DNA from: Scedosporium boydii
Lineage: Eukaryota > Ascomycota > Sordariomycetes > Microascales > Microascaceae
NCBI GenBank assembly: GCA_002221725.1
Contig: NJFT01000084.1
Location: 62,001 to 126,000, forward strand
Reading direction: 5' to 3'
DNA: 64,000 nt
Shown: positions 21,471 to 33,522 of the stretch, in pieces
Numbering within the stretch: position 1 is the stretch's first letter
Layout: every line of letters begins with the position of its first letter
Program-made: the position numbers and the translations under genes
Notes under the pieces: generated by a model
Seen by the model: the letters and a program-made list of their open reading frames with translations, nothing else
Databases searched by the model: none
Told to the model about the DNA's origin: nothing

Positions 21471-24125
21471 TACATTTTTTTTTTGCGTTTGTATTTCTAG
21501 ACCGCACGGTGCGGGGACCTTGGTATTTATAGTAGGAGACACAAGTAACCGTGTCACTAGCACTGTACGCTCTGTCGTTCAATACTTCGTAATTCTAGAG
21601 GCCTGGTCGAGCCAAATATGGCCTGGCTAGGCGCTAGAGAGAGGTCAATATTGCCAGAGTCTCTACATTAATTATAGCCATAAATGGGTCCCTGTACTGT
21701 AGTCGAGCTCAGCGCTTAAACTATATCGAGGTCTTCCAAGTCGTACGAGGATGGCTTGTTGACCGATACATTCGATCAGGTTAATGACTCGTAGATTTCT
21801 ATTTGTCCATTTTATTCTTTTTATTTGAAAACTGTGGCGATACGTTGATGCAACACATCCCCTTCATCTCGTCAACATTTTCATGCTTCAGGTGTCTTGT
21901 TGGAGGATGAAAGCTGTGACAGGTTTCAGAATGCCTGCCTAACATCACCTGTAGTTCTCGACAGGAACTGTCAAAGACGTCTCCTGGCGAACCCGAAGCT
22001 TGGGGAAGGGAAACCACTGCATTGAAGTGTCGTGAACAGATATTTTATTTAACGCTTGAGAATCCCGTCGAGATCACAGTCGCATCTTGGATTAAAACAT
22101 GAGTAATCAGAATCTATTCCGGTCTATGCATAATGTGGAATTTTTCGAAGACACACAAAAACCTACACAACTCCTGTTGTATGGCGTGAGTCTTGCGGAT
22201 CGCCAGCCAGAGATCCCAACGCTTGAAGGGAGCTTGCAGCGCAGGCCAAAGGGAAATTAAAATTCTTTTTGTCGACTCCGGGCCTTCGAGATCGCCTTCC
22301 ACCCAAATCCGCATCGCCGATATCCAATTGATCTCCCCAGGGCAGACGTGGTCATGCCCTGGAACCAAATGAAGTCTTCGGGCGGAGCGTTTCGTAGGAG
22401 GTAGATTTTAGCCAGTGCAGTGACTGGAGAACCTGAAACTTAGGCCGGAGCTGCTGGCCCAATCGACGCCGCGTCGACGTCCGGACCTCAGAACTCCCAT
22501 GCCGGAACGGGCGTGAGGAGCTGCAGCCAGGAACACCACAGTCATTGGATGACGGCGATCGAATGTCAGGTTTTCCCCTGTCGAGCACACCCCCAGATGA
22601 CCCACCCTTGGACGGCTCTCGATAAATCTGATGTTCTGACAGCGACAAGCGCTTCCCCCCTCGGGCCCCTCGACGGCGACAATTGATGGAGCACTGGGCC
22701 TGGCCCGCGTGGGCTAAGAGATGGGTCAGGCTGTGCTTGCGTCAAGATGCTGTTGATGCCCACCAACGAATTCCCTCTCTCAACATCTGACGAGGGAGCG
22801 TTGTGGGGTAGAAGGAATGCAATGGGACACTGCATCATAGTCTGTTTGCTTCACCCAAGCACGCGTGGGAAACAAGCTACAAGGAGAAACACATGATAAA
22901 ATTACAGAAGGCGCTTCCACTATGCGACTGGATGCGCTGGTGGCCTGGCCTGGCCATCTTGCTTCGGGATTGGTGAAACTGGCGACTCGCATGCAACCGA
23001 TGTTGCTCACTCGCTGCCCATCATCGGCTTTGGCCCTAGGCTTGGCTTGCTCTCGCCCGCGCTTCGCTTCGTGGTAGACCACCAGATCCATTTCTTCTTT
23101 TGGGTAGCAATGACCAGAAGCGTCAAAGGATCAAAGGATGCCATCTCCAAGTAGGAAATAAACGGAATGCACGCGGGTAAAAGAAAAATGAAAATAGGCC
23201 TGTCCAGCCGGAGATGGCCTCGCACAGCCAGATCCATTGGCCCCGGATCGTCACGAAACTTTTCTGGTCGACTCACCACGGCGAATCATCGACTTCGGTT
23301 GATGAATTTCCTCACACTCCCCGGGCTCTCTCCCAGGTTGTCCTCCATATTCCCGGTTTCTTCTCTCGTCTCTCGTCTTCTCTTTTGCCCCCGTCCTCAG
23401 TGCCGGAAGGCGGGACCCAAATGGGCTATTGAGAATTTTCCGGGTCAATGAGACGACAATAAGGAAATATTTTCCTCCATATGCATCCCATGATTTCCCA
23501 TCCAGATATTAAAATAGAAAGAGGCCCTTTCCCGCCTTATTCAGGATTCGCCCATTCACACACTTTCATTGATCTCCATTTCATATAAACTCGTTCTTCC
23601 TTTCTCTATTGACCTCGTTCCCACTCTTTTCTATTGAAAGGGCTTTGGAGGCAAACGTCATGCTCTCTTCTTAATCTTCGAGACTCATTCTCTTTCTCTC
23701 CCTCATTTCCTCTTGTTCATCCTTCCTTTACATCAAACCATATTCGACTTTTGGGACTGGTCTCCCGCTTTCTTCTCTGAAACACCTCTCTCTGACTTTT
23801 TCCTTTTGACTCTTCGTCTCTTTCAGACTCTGGTTTTCAGTCAATCGAATTACAACCCAATCCTCCCTTGAAATCTGCGAGTCAGGTTTCTCCAGTCACA
23901 CTCGTCTTGTCATCACAAAGGAGAAGCTCATCCTCCTACAGAGCAAACACCAAGTCACACTGCCGGGCAGTGTCCTTCATTTAATGTAAGTCGACTCGAC
24001 GCCCACGTCCCTTCAGCCTAGAATGAAGACATGGCCTTCTAACATTCTGAACAGACCCTCTTCGCTATACAATAAGCCAACCCGAGAATAAAACTCGCCC
24101 TCTTCGAATAGAAGAACAAGACAAG
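21471..24125. other. Gene-poor 2.6 kb, then leader of DUF7598-like gene
   Basis: The first ~400 bases after the tRNA terminator are AT-rich with no ORF. Between 21800 and 23450 there are minus-strand frames of 60-103 codons without recognisable domains. From about 23520 the sequence becomes a pyrimidine-rich plus-strand leader with a probable 5' UTR intron, GTAAGT at 23986 to CAG at 24054, with a ttctaac branch site. Confidence 0.5.
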
Positions 24126-24968
24126 ATGTTCAACGCCTCAGCTGTCCGTGGGCTCGGACACCTCATCCTCAACATCATCCGAGCCTGCAACATCATTACT
24201 CTCCTTTCCGTCGCCGTCGTCGCCTGGATCATGATCGTCATGACCGGCATTCGAGGTCAATTCTTCTTCTTCGACGCCGCCTCCCACTTCTTCACCAGCT
24301 GCATCGCCATCTTCCTCATCGTCACCGAGGTCAACCTTCTCAAGCCCTTCTTCGCTAAGCACTGGCCTGTCTTCTCTGACCTCCATGGCTTCACCTGGCT
24401 CGGCATGTCCATGATCGTCATGGGTTGCCACGTCCTCGGAAACCTCAACAAGCCTGCCACGAGCCCCGCTACCATCGGCGTCCCTCTTCACAACCTCGTG
24501 CTCGCCACTGGTATCTTAGCCCTTACTTTCGGCGTTGCCAACATCGTCTCTTCCTTCATCTTCTGCGATCGCAAGAACAAGATCAATGCTCGCATGATTC
24601 GCAACGATGGCAACCTCGCCGCTCAGACTGCCGCCAAGAACCGCCACCTCCACGAGGACGCCGATATCCTCTCTCACCGCTCCAACTCCGTTCGCCATAA
24701 TGAGGAGAAGTCCAACAGGTGGACTCGCAGGTTCACTTTCGCCGGCGGCCACAGGCTCAAGATCAGCAGGCCTATCCCCCAGCAGCAGTCCGATGTCGAG
24801 GCGCAGTCGCAGCCGCAGTACCCTTCGCAGTACCCTGCTGATCACGACTGGAGGGATGATAGGAGCAGCCCCATCATGCCCGAGATCAAGCGACCCGATA
24901 CGGCGCTTCATCCTATGAACACTAACGCTAGCCGCTACAGCGAGGCCTCTCACCTTCCTCGATTCTAA
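24126..24968 (+). CDS. Four-TM fungal membrane protein, DUF7598-like
   Basis: A single coding exon gives 280 aa. Four hydrophobic helices lie at about 17-40, 47-72, 85-107 and 122-147. The hydrophilic C-terminal half is basic then Gln/Pro/Asp-rich (QQQSDVEAQSQPQYPSQYP) and probably cytosolic. The layout matches a conserved, uncharacterised Pezizomycotina membrane family (DUF7598). Strong C-ending codons and a long pyrimidine-rich leader with a likely 5' UTR intron suggest high expression. There are no catalytic residues to point to, and function is unknown. Confidence 0.88.
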   Translation: MFNASAVRGLGHLILNIIRACNIITLLSVAVVAWIMIVMTGIRGQFFFFDAASHFFTSCIAIFLIVTEVNLLKPFFAKHWPVFSDLHGFTWLGMSMIVMGCHVLGNLNKPATSPATIGVPLHNLVLATGILALTFGVANIVSSFIFCDRKNKINARMIRNDGNLAAQTAAKNRHLHEDADILSHRSNSVRHNEEKSNRWTRRFTFAGGHRLKISRPIPQQQSDVEAQSQPQYPSQYPADHDWRDDRSSPIMPEIKRPDTALHPMNTNASRYSEASHLPRF

Positions 24969-25870
24969 GTAGAGAGCACTTCGCTACGATTTTTCAACCA
25001 ACTTTTTACTCAGGCATTCTCTGCTGAGACGGCACGGCGTTTACTGGCATTTTACCGTTGCGGTTCCGTTCCCCTCTATCGTACTAGCTGAACAGGGTTT
25101 CTTAATTGAATTACGAAATTGGCGTGAGGAGTGAGGGCAAGGGATATGCCAATACCGGAACAAGGAGAGGAAGAGGGAACGGGACCAATGCGTTTTGGAG
25201 TTTTGCTTTTCTTTTCTTTTCGATTGCCATTTGCTGGGGGCTCTGCTTTTGATGATACCAAATACGCTCCTTTATGATAGACATCCGAGAATCTCTCAAG
25301 TCTCGCTTAATTGCCATATTCACATCATTTCTTGAAATTAAAGGGTCCATGTCTCCTGCGCGCCGGCATTGTTCTGCGAGTCCGTCCGCACGTCGGTTAG
25401 CATGTGTAGGAGGGATGATCGACGGTCCTATATGCCGGACGATACACGCCCTACTCAAGGACTTCAGTCGTAAAACCGGATTTTCCCTTTCATCAATGTT
25501 CCTTTATTAGCCCTACCAACAAAACCTAAGTCGAGTGCCTTCTACTTTGTATTCCAGTAACCAGAAATAGAATACCGCATTCCAGTAGACAACTCCATCA
25601 AACTCCCTGGCATGCCCCCTTTGCCTCGTTTTCTTTTTCTTGGAAAATCCTGCGTACCTGTCTGCCACCGCTGGAGCGGTAGGCGGGAAAATCTATCCTC
25701 CGCGAGGAAATCCTCCATCGCAAGTCGAGAGCCTCTCTTAGCGCAGACCTTTTAATAGTATACAAAGCCATCATCTGGCAAGGGCAGAAATGGAGAGGAA
25801 AACGAAAAACCCAGAACGGTAGACCACTTTCCGTGCCCCACATACAAAAAAAAAGCGTAGGCCTTCTCGT
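24969..25870. other. Convergent 3' regions
   Basis: About 900 bases between two genes that end toward each other. No ORF with recognisable content and no repeat found. Confidence 0.5.
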
Positions 25871-27065
25871 TCAGCTCCATCCGCTCTGCCCCGAATTTCC
25901 ATACGGCGTAGTCGTAGCATAAGGCGTCGTCGCAGCCCCTCCCCAAGTGCTCTGATTCCCCGCATTACCGTACGGCGTGGTCGCGTAGGCAGTGTCTTGC
26001 CACGGGTTCCCGTCCATGGCCATGTCGGGACTCCTAGGACCACCAAACTCGTCCTCAACAGCGTTCTCGGGCCCTCTGCCGCTTATGACGTGTATCAGCT
26101 CGGCGATCTTTTGCTGGATAACACTAATTCCTCCCTGCACAATCTCGTCGGGGTCTAAGACGCCTACGCCCTCCACCTCGAAGTAGAAACGGTCGGGCAC
26201 CGCGTTATAGTCGAAGGGCTCGCCCTCTTGAGGCGGCTCTTCCCACTCAGCGTACTTGCTCTTCGGCCTGGGAAGACGTTAGCCTGCTGCTACGCTTGCA
26301 GAGAGTCTCTCGTTCCACCCTAAACACGCCGAGAACTGCAAAACTCACCATTCCTTCTGAGCATCCTCTTCGTACCAAAGATCCAAGTGATGCAATTTAT
26401 TGTGAGGATCATACTCGAAACCCACAGCCGCCGTAGGCATCCACTTCGCATGCTCCTTCGCCACACCCTTCTTCGCAATACACTGCAACTTCAACTCCTG
26501 CCCCTGTCGAAGCTTACAAATAAGCGAACCATGACCCTCAGGATCCGTGATGACCGGCGTCCCCAGATCGGCGCTCTTGCGGCTACTATCGATGATGAGG
26601 TCGCGCGCGTAGACCTTGAGGATCTCGTCGGACATGCACTTAGCGTGGAGGCTGAGACGAACGCTGCATGCGTCGCAGTACTGGTCGCAGTCGCAGTCTC
26701 GCGAGTACCGGAGGTCCTTAACATCCTTGGACACGAGGGGGATGAGACCGAGGCGGTGGGAGATAAACTCGTCGGCGAGGACGGAGCTGTTGATTTCGAT
26801 TTCGACGAGGTCGATGGCGAGGGTGGGGACTTCGGCTTGGATTACGCGGCGGATGGAGTTTGCGAAGGAGAGGTCGGCGCCTGTCATTTCGAAATCTACA
26901 CGGGAGCGACTGGCCTGGAGACAGGGATTGGTTAGGTTGATGGATGGCGCACGGGAAAGGGGATGATGGAGACGCGATGTGCGGCAATGAGAGTCAACAT
27001 ACGGCTGAGATCTTGACGGACGGACCGCCCTGCTCGCCATTGAGCATCAAATGGTCGAGATCCAT
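25871..27065 (-). CDS. RPB3: RNA polymerase II subunit RPB3
   Basis: Three exons on the minus strand (27065-27003, 26914-26349, 26267-25871) give 341 aa. RPB3 pairs with RPB11 to form the alpha-like heterodimer that nucleates assembly of RNA polymerase II. Seen here: a dimerisation region with [19 protein letters not shown] and [13 protein letters not shown], and a zinc-binding cluster [10 protein letters not shown] inside the insert domain. These are followed by the [27 protein letters not shown] block and a Gly/Tyr/Thr-rich tail ending SGQSGWS. The first exon encodes only 21 residues ([14 protein letters not shown]..). Introns run GTATGT-CTCCAG and GTGAGT-CCCAG. The length is close to the yeast protein (318 aa), with a longer tail. 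Confidence 0.96.
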
Positions 27066-27470
27066 GGTGAGGATTCAAGGACGCGCGTGGCGGTGATTTG
27101 CGCAAAGGGTGGCGAGTCGCGCAGTATATTGGGGAGCGGGTTGAGAGGACTGAAAGAAATAGAGACACGAACGCACGGATGCGGAGGGAGGTTGGAGTCG
27201 GAAGGAGGTTGTGTTCTCCGTCTAGAGATGGAGGCGGGCGAGTTGGGGTCGTGGAATGCTTGATGAATTCGCGAAGTTGAATGCTGGACTGCACGAGGTG
27301 GATCAAGTGTTTTCAGCAAGGAAGGTACAAAGCGGATGTATCTGCATCGCGCTAAAAATTGTTCTTATCGATAAGCCAAAAAGTTGTAAATCCACCAAAC
27401 TTTTCAACCTCAAGCGTTTTCCCCGCCACAACTTCGAGACACTCTTTTGTTCCCCCATTCAGTCGCGAAG
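27066..27470. promoter_or_regulatory. Divergent RPB3 / SOF1 promoter region
   Basis: 405 bp separate the start codons of two divergently transcribed housekeeping genes. The SOF1-proximal half is AT-rich with A- and T-tracts (for example around 27350-27380). No separate gene is supported. Confidence 0.5.
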
Positions 27471-28988
27471 ATGGTAGGCAAAATTCTTGTTATTTAATAG
27501 AATAATATGATACTAATTTCTATTAGAAAATCAAAACGTTGTCGAGAGCGCCCATCCAGGAGGCCGGGTCCGATGTTGCGAAGCTTCCCCGAAACCTCAA
27601 CCCCGAAGTCCATCCCTTTGAACGAGCTAGGGAATATACTCGTGCCCTTAATGCTGTGAAATTGGAAAGAATGTTTGCGAAGCCATTCGTGGCCCAGCTC
27701 GGAGGTGGCCACGTCGATGGTGTCTATTCTATGTCTGTAGATGGGCATTCGCTACAAAGGGTGGCTAGTGGTTCTGGCGACGGTGTAATCAAAGTTTGGG
27801 AGTAAGTGAGGGACTCGCTTTAACTGCGTCTTTCTCAATGCTAACCAAAATGCTCTTTTTCTCAATGCAGCCTGTCAAGCCGAGACGAAATATGGCATGC
27901 GAACGGCCACGAGAACATTGTCAAGGGACTCTGCTGGACCAAGAATTCACACCTGCTTAGTTGCGCGAGCGACAAGACGATCAAGCTGTGGGATCCCTAC
28001 AACACCGCGTCCGACTCAGAGCCCGTAGCTACTTGGCTAGGTTCGTCTGGTTTCACAAGCATTTCTCATCACCGTCACAAGAACGCCTTTGCCGTCGCCT
28101 CCGATGTCATCTCCCTTTACGACCTCGAGCGACCGACTGCGGCTCCGGAAGTGATCGCCTGGCCCTCCAAGGCCGACACCATTACGTCTGTTGCTTTCAA
28201 CCAGGTCGAGACTAGTGTCATTGCGTCATGTGCGACTGATCGCGCAGTCATATTATACGATGTGCGAACGTCGATGCCGGTTACGAAGACGGTCCTCACG
28301 TTTGCGTGCAATGCTGTCTCGTGGAACCCGATGGAGGCCTACAACTTTGCCTTGGCTTCGGAAGATCATGACATCTTATTATTCGACTCACGGAATATGA
28401 GCCGAGCACTTAATGTCCTCAAGGACCACGTGGCGGCAGTTATGGATGTCCAGTTCTCTCCTACTGGTCAGGAGTTGGTTTCTGCCTCCTATGATCGGTG
28501 AGTGTTCTTAGTCCTGCGCTATTCGTCGCCATTCTCCTTGTTACTAACACCATACTCGCAGTACTCTTCGTATCTGGAAGCGAGATCAGGGTCGCTCTAG
28601 GGAAATCTACCATACCAAGCGTATGCAGAGGCTCTTCGCCGCACGCTGGACACCAGATTCGAAGTACGTCCTCAGCGGCAGCGACGACGGCAATGTACGA
28701 ATCTGGAAAGCCAACGCTTCGAGGACCGAGGGCCCCAAGTCAACGAAGCAGCGCCAAGCCCTCGAATACAACGACGCGCTCGTTGCTCGCTTCGGTCACA
28801 TGCCGGAGATTCGCCGCATCAAGCGCCACAGACACATCCCCAAGGTGGTCAAGAAGGCGGCCTCCATCAAGAGGGAGGAGCTCAACGCCATCAAGCGCAA
28901 GGAGGAGAACGAGAGGAAGCATACCAGCAAGCAGTTCCAGAAGAGGAAGCCGGAGCGAGAAAAGATGGTTCTGGCGGCAAATCAATAA
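27471..28988 (+). CDS. SOF1: SOF1/DCAF13, U3 snoRNP WD40 protein
   Basis: Four exons (27471-27473, 27527-27801, 27871-28497, 28562-28988) give 443 aa. Exon 1 is the ATG alone; the intron GTAGGC-ATTAG joins it to AAA ATC AAA, giving the usual Sof1 start MKIKT. Sof1 is a small-subunit processome component needed for 18S rRNA maturation. Seen here: the N-terminal RNLNPEVHPFERAREY motif, WD repeats ending IKVWD, IKLWD, VILYD, LRIWK and VRIWK, and the diagnostic C-terminal GHMPEIRRIKRHRHIPK segment with a basic tail. Length is close to yeast Sof1 (489 aa) and human DCAF13 (445 aa). The remaining donors are GTAAGT and GTGAGT. Confidence 0.96.
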
Positions 28989-29616
28989 GTTTTTTTCTTG
29001 GGCCCCTCCTTTCCTTTGCTTTGGTGGTTCGGCAACACGCATTTGTATGGAGTTTTTGGCGCAACGAAAATTTCGGACCGAGTCTGTTTATGTAGACTAT
29101 GTAGGAATGCTATACCCATATGGAATGCTCTTCGGCTTCTCCACCGAGTCCACAGAGGCTCGTGGATGAACGTTCATACAGTATCGTTATGAAGAACACA
29201 CTGTACGAATTTGTCCGAGCGGCTAGTTCCGAAACGATCCAGGGGCCGTTTCGAAACATCTGAATGTCAATTGTTAGAGCTTTCCGCTGGCCCCGCGACA
29301 GGGTTTGAGTTCTTCAAGAATCTGCATCTTCTTTTTTTGTGATTCTCGTCTGATTTTGCTTCCTATTTTCTTCTGTATTGCTTTACTGCTGTTCTTGGAA
29401 ACCCGCGCTGGTCGAAACGGTCTTATTATTATACCTGGACTATAGTTCCCGAAGCTCTAATTCCCAGAGAGCCAGCTTCCAAGTTCCAACGAAAGCTAGC
29501 CTCAACTGAATTTCTTAGTTCTAATCCACCCGTCCTCCATCTGCCATTTATCGCCGAACGATCTCTCCCTCTTCGCCAAACCTCTCCCTTTCCGCCCTCC
29601 AATCCTTTCGCTCACA
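28989..29616 (+). other. Intergenic, SOF1 3' region and SDR promoter
   Basis: About 630 bases on the same-strand junction of two genes. No ORF or RNA gene supported. Confidence 0.5.
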
Positions 29617-30740
29617 ATGGAGTACACCGCGCCGCCCCAGCGCGACTCCTGGTTCGCCCCGCTATCAATCGACCTCATCATCAAGGTCCTCAAAGTGACC
29701 TTCCTCCACCCCTTCATCTGCTGGATTATCCCGCTATGTTTCCGCGCGCAAAACTACCCATACGCCCACTTCAAGATGGTGTACTCGATCATCTGGGCGA
29801 CCTTCATCACGCTCTGCTGGATGGCCGGCGTCATAAATAAGAGGATGGCCTTTGGCCTGCCCAGGGAAGTCGATCTCGGCGAGGAGGTTATCGTCATAAC
29901 CGGGGGTGCGAGCGGTCTGGGGTTGTTGATTGCGGAGGTATATGGTATGAGGGGAGCTTCGGTGGCCGTGCTAGATGTCAATGAGATGGAGAATTTGGAG
30001 GCGAGGGGTGTCACTTTTTATAGATGTGATATCACGGATAAGGAGGCGCTTGCCAAGGTCGCCAAGCAGGTCGAGGCAGATGTATGTCTATTTCTTCCTG
30101 TTCTCCCCAACAACCTACAGATTCACTAACGTTAGAACAGCTCGGAACGCCCACGGTCCTCATCAACAACGCCGCCATCGTCCACGGCAAGACGCTCCTC
30201 GACATGTCCTTCTCCGAGCTCGACAGGAGCCTCACTACAAACCTCACGGCCCAATTCTACGCCATCAAGACCTTCCTCCCCGCCATTATCCGCGGCGACA
30301 AGGGCGGCACCGTCGTCACCATCTCTAGTGTTCTGGGCCACGTCGGTGCCGCCCGCCTCACGGATTACTCGGCCGCCAAAGCCGGGCTCACGGCTCTCCA
30401 CAAGTCCCTCACGGCCGAGCTCCGCGCGTCCCACCCCGAAATCCGCACCGTCCTCGTCGAGCCGGGCCAACTCAGCACGCCGCTCTTCTACGGCGTGCAG
30501 ACGCCCAACTCGTTCTTCGCGCCCGTCGTCGAGCCCGTCGATGTTACGAAGGAGATCGTCGCGGCTATCGACGGCGGGTATAGCACTCACGTCGGGTTCC
30601 CTTTTTATGCGAGGTGGATCGATTATTATAATATTCTCCCGCTCGGCCTGCAGCAGTTGGCGAGGAAGCTGGCCGGGGTGGATACGGCGATGGAGACGTT
30701 TATTGGGAGGCAGGGTATGGCTGCCATGAAGAAGGCCTAG
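29617..30740 (+). CDS. Membrane-anchored short-chain dehydrogenase
   Basis: Two exons (29617-30081, 30141-30740) give 354 aa. Two hydrophobic segments (about 17-42 and 55-72) precede a classical SDR Rossmann domain. Seen: the cofactor motif TGGASGLG (95-102), aspartate at the end of beta-2 (VAVLD, favouring NAD(H)), NNAA (about 164-167), catalytic Ser (ISS, about 217-218), and Tyr231/Lys235 in YSAAK. The layout resembles the retinol dehydrogenase / 17-beta-hydroxysteroid dehydrogenase (DHRS3, HSD17B11) group found on the ER or lipid droplets. The substrate is not predictable from sequence. The intron runs GTATGT to AACAG. Confidence 0.92.
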
Positions 30741-33522
30741 ATGTAATTTTGGGTAATTTTTCCAAGTATCCTTTTATTATATATACGCGCTGTGCGCGGT
30801 GAGGGGCGTGGGAGGAAGGGAAGGGAGTATGTTTTACATGTGGAGTTTAGATGTACGAGTATGATGATTTCTTTGAAGCGAGGCGATTTAGATGGGTATG
30901 ATAGAGATCAATACCACAATGTCTGTCCTCTTCTGCGTTGTCGCAACCGACGCTCAAGATGCTTGCTGTCTCGTGTGTTTTTGTTGTGCGAGATGGAACA
31001 TGGTGGTCCTAGAGCATGGGAATAGATCCAAAACGAACTGACAGAAGAATTCGGCCGATGCAGAGATCTTGGCAGCCAACCATCCTGTGAAGGATGGCAA
31101 GTAATCGGTTTGAACTTGGACATCTGGTCCAGTTCCCTTCACCGATGTTCACCGAAATTCGGGGTTTCTGACATAAGCATGGGCTTGTGCAACTGTGGGG
31201 ATCAATGTTGCCGTTATCGATCCTCCACAATTACTTATCTTGGCCCTTGTCGCTGGTCCTGATATTAGTCTTACATTCAACGATAAGACGCCCACCAACA
31301 GCGATGATAAGGGGCAAGGGACATGCGAAGGTTTAAACAGGTGAGAGTGAGCCATGGTCGAATGAGAGTCGACTTTGGTATCGTATTGCATTACTACTCG
31401 CGAGTTGAAAACAGAATAAGAGGTGAAAATAATAGGCAAGCGTATCCTAAGCGCAAGCGTCTATGAATCCCTTGGCCGAAAAGCACTCCGATCGTATTGC
31501 TCTTAAGAGATCTTCCTTTTGGGGTGTCGATCGTCCTCTTATTTTCTCTCTACTTCGAGTGTTTGCGGCCGTGATCCTCCACAAGTATCGGTGGCTAGAG
31601 ATAATGTTAGTCTCTTCGGCTGTCGGCAGCACCCTAGTCTTTCATGAGATAGGAAGACCCCGGAACAAGTGACAGATCGTGGGCCCGGTGCCCTGCCTGC
31701 CACACTCCGTGGGTCTCCTACCCTACTCTACCCATGGAAACCCTAATATTGGCTCCTCCTAATCAAGTTGGTGTTGGACTGCGCCGCGCAGCGTTTTTAT
31801 GGCATCATCGTTCTGTTTCGGGGCAGAGTGGGATGAAGAGGGACATGTGATGACGGTGATAGCTGAACAGGATTCACTCTCGTAGCCTCGGAAAGCGGCC
31901 CAGTGTCGTCGGACCCGATGCCTCGATCTAGCTAGCAGGCGTTGCAATATTTGATGCAATATTTGATCAAATCTCCTTGATGGGGCTCGCCGCACGTCAG
32001 AAATCTCGGGGCGCAGCTGGCTCGAGTTCCTTCCCGTCCTCACATCTGAACGCATCCTCGAGTCCTCTCCGCTTCATAACGTTCGGGGGCAACCTCTGAT
32101 CTGATACACCCCTGACTCTCCGGGGAAGCGGAACCCGGTTTAGCTTCGAGTCGTCCATGCGTCTTGACGCAGGGGAGCCGGAGACGTTGAGGCATGCTTC
32201 GTGGAATAATCCAAGAAGGAACGCTTCGCGCTACGTCGGTGACTGTGACGAATATGCGAAGTCGTAATGGTTGAAGCCCTGGTCAAAGCTGAGGACGATG
32301 GGTGAGCAAGCAGCAAGCATGGTGTTGGGGTTGATGTGGGGGTGATCGGAAGCCGAGGTGGGGGTGGCGATTGTCTTACTTCTGGCCCAAAGTTACATTG
32401 ATATTTCGTCCAGGAAGAGAGCTCGAAGCCGGAAAGCCCTCTCATAATTAATCTCATTTACTCTGCAAGGTTCTTTTTCATACCCTCTACGGAGTATGTC
32501 TCTGTGTAATGAACATTAATGGCATATGGCAAATATTGGGGACTGGCAGGAATCGGGAAAGCTCTTGTGGTTGTAGACAATGATGTACATGTACATTCCT
32601 GTCAGAGCTATAGATTCCTTGATAAGAACTTTTGCTGTCGTTGGTGGCGGGGAGCTTCGAACGGGCACTTGTTCTTTTGAAGCTTTAGAACCGAAGATTG
32701 AACACTGCCCACCCTCGGAATCTCGCTGCCAATCCGTCACTGATTCGCCTGATTCTCCACGAGATAAGCACCGCGGCCGGTGGTACACTCCATGAGCTCC
32801 AACCATAAAGGATCCCGATGATACGTGGCACATGTTGTACATGGTGCATCTAATCAGTCCCCAGATATTATGGCAGCCCGCCTTTATAGTACCGGATACA
32901 TGGGACCCTCATACTTTCGACCCCAAACCCTTCCCATCCTCACAACCCAAGTTACCTTGGAAAGAATCAATGACCTCGAAACCCTGGTCCAAACGGCTGT
33001 ACTGGTACCACACCAAACGGAATGTCAACGTGCCCTGCTTAGCGCAATCCGTCATGGTGGTTTCCCACGCGCCAAGGCAGCGTCGAACTGCTCGACCGGG
33101 ATTCTAGCTTTTTTCTAGTCGTAGGATGTGATATAGTTGAGGCGTCTGCCTTATCTACGGAAAATCATTAGAGTTGTGGCCTGTTTATAACCTAGATACT
33201 AGGTACTGGATATTGGGTATTGAATGGTTGTAGAAGGAACGGTGCTGCTTAAACTTGGCGGTCCCCTCGGATCCTTTGCTCTCTTTCTTCCTGGACCTTG
33301 TTGCAGGCCATTTCCCAAACCCGACACAACCCAAGCTCCGCCAACCAGTTCTTGAACTCGTGCGTGGTTGAACAGTTTGACCGAAACACAGTCGTGAGGT
33401 CTCGAGTTGGTTACGGAAAGCACGAAACGCATTTTCCACAAGAGATCCCTGCCATGTTACCGGGTTGCTAGTCTTGAGGGAACAGAGCACACGATAACAC
33501 ACGATAAACCGCACCATCTACC
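30741..33522. other. Gene-poor 2.8 kb stretch
   Basis: No supported gene. Short frames on both strands (for example 31463-31672 plus with its minus shadow, and 32140-32457 minus) lack motifs, family resemblance or splice partners. The last ~100 bases are the pseudokinase leader. Confidence 0.45.

Noticed and set aside
22114..22838. Overlapping minus-strand frames of 84-98 codons
   Set aside because: They are in different frames with no good splice joins and no family resemblance.
31463..31672. 69-codon plus-strand frame with a hydrophobic middle
   Set aside because: The opposite strand is equally open, there is no promoter-like leader and no motif.
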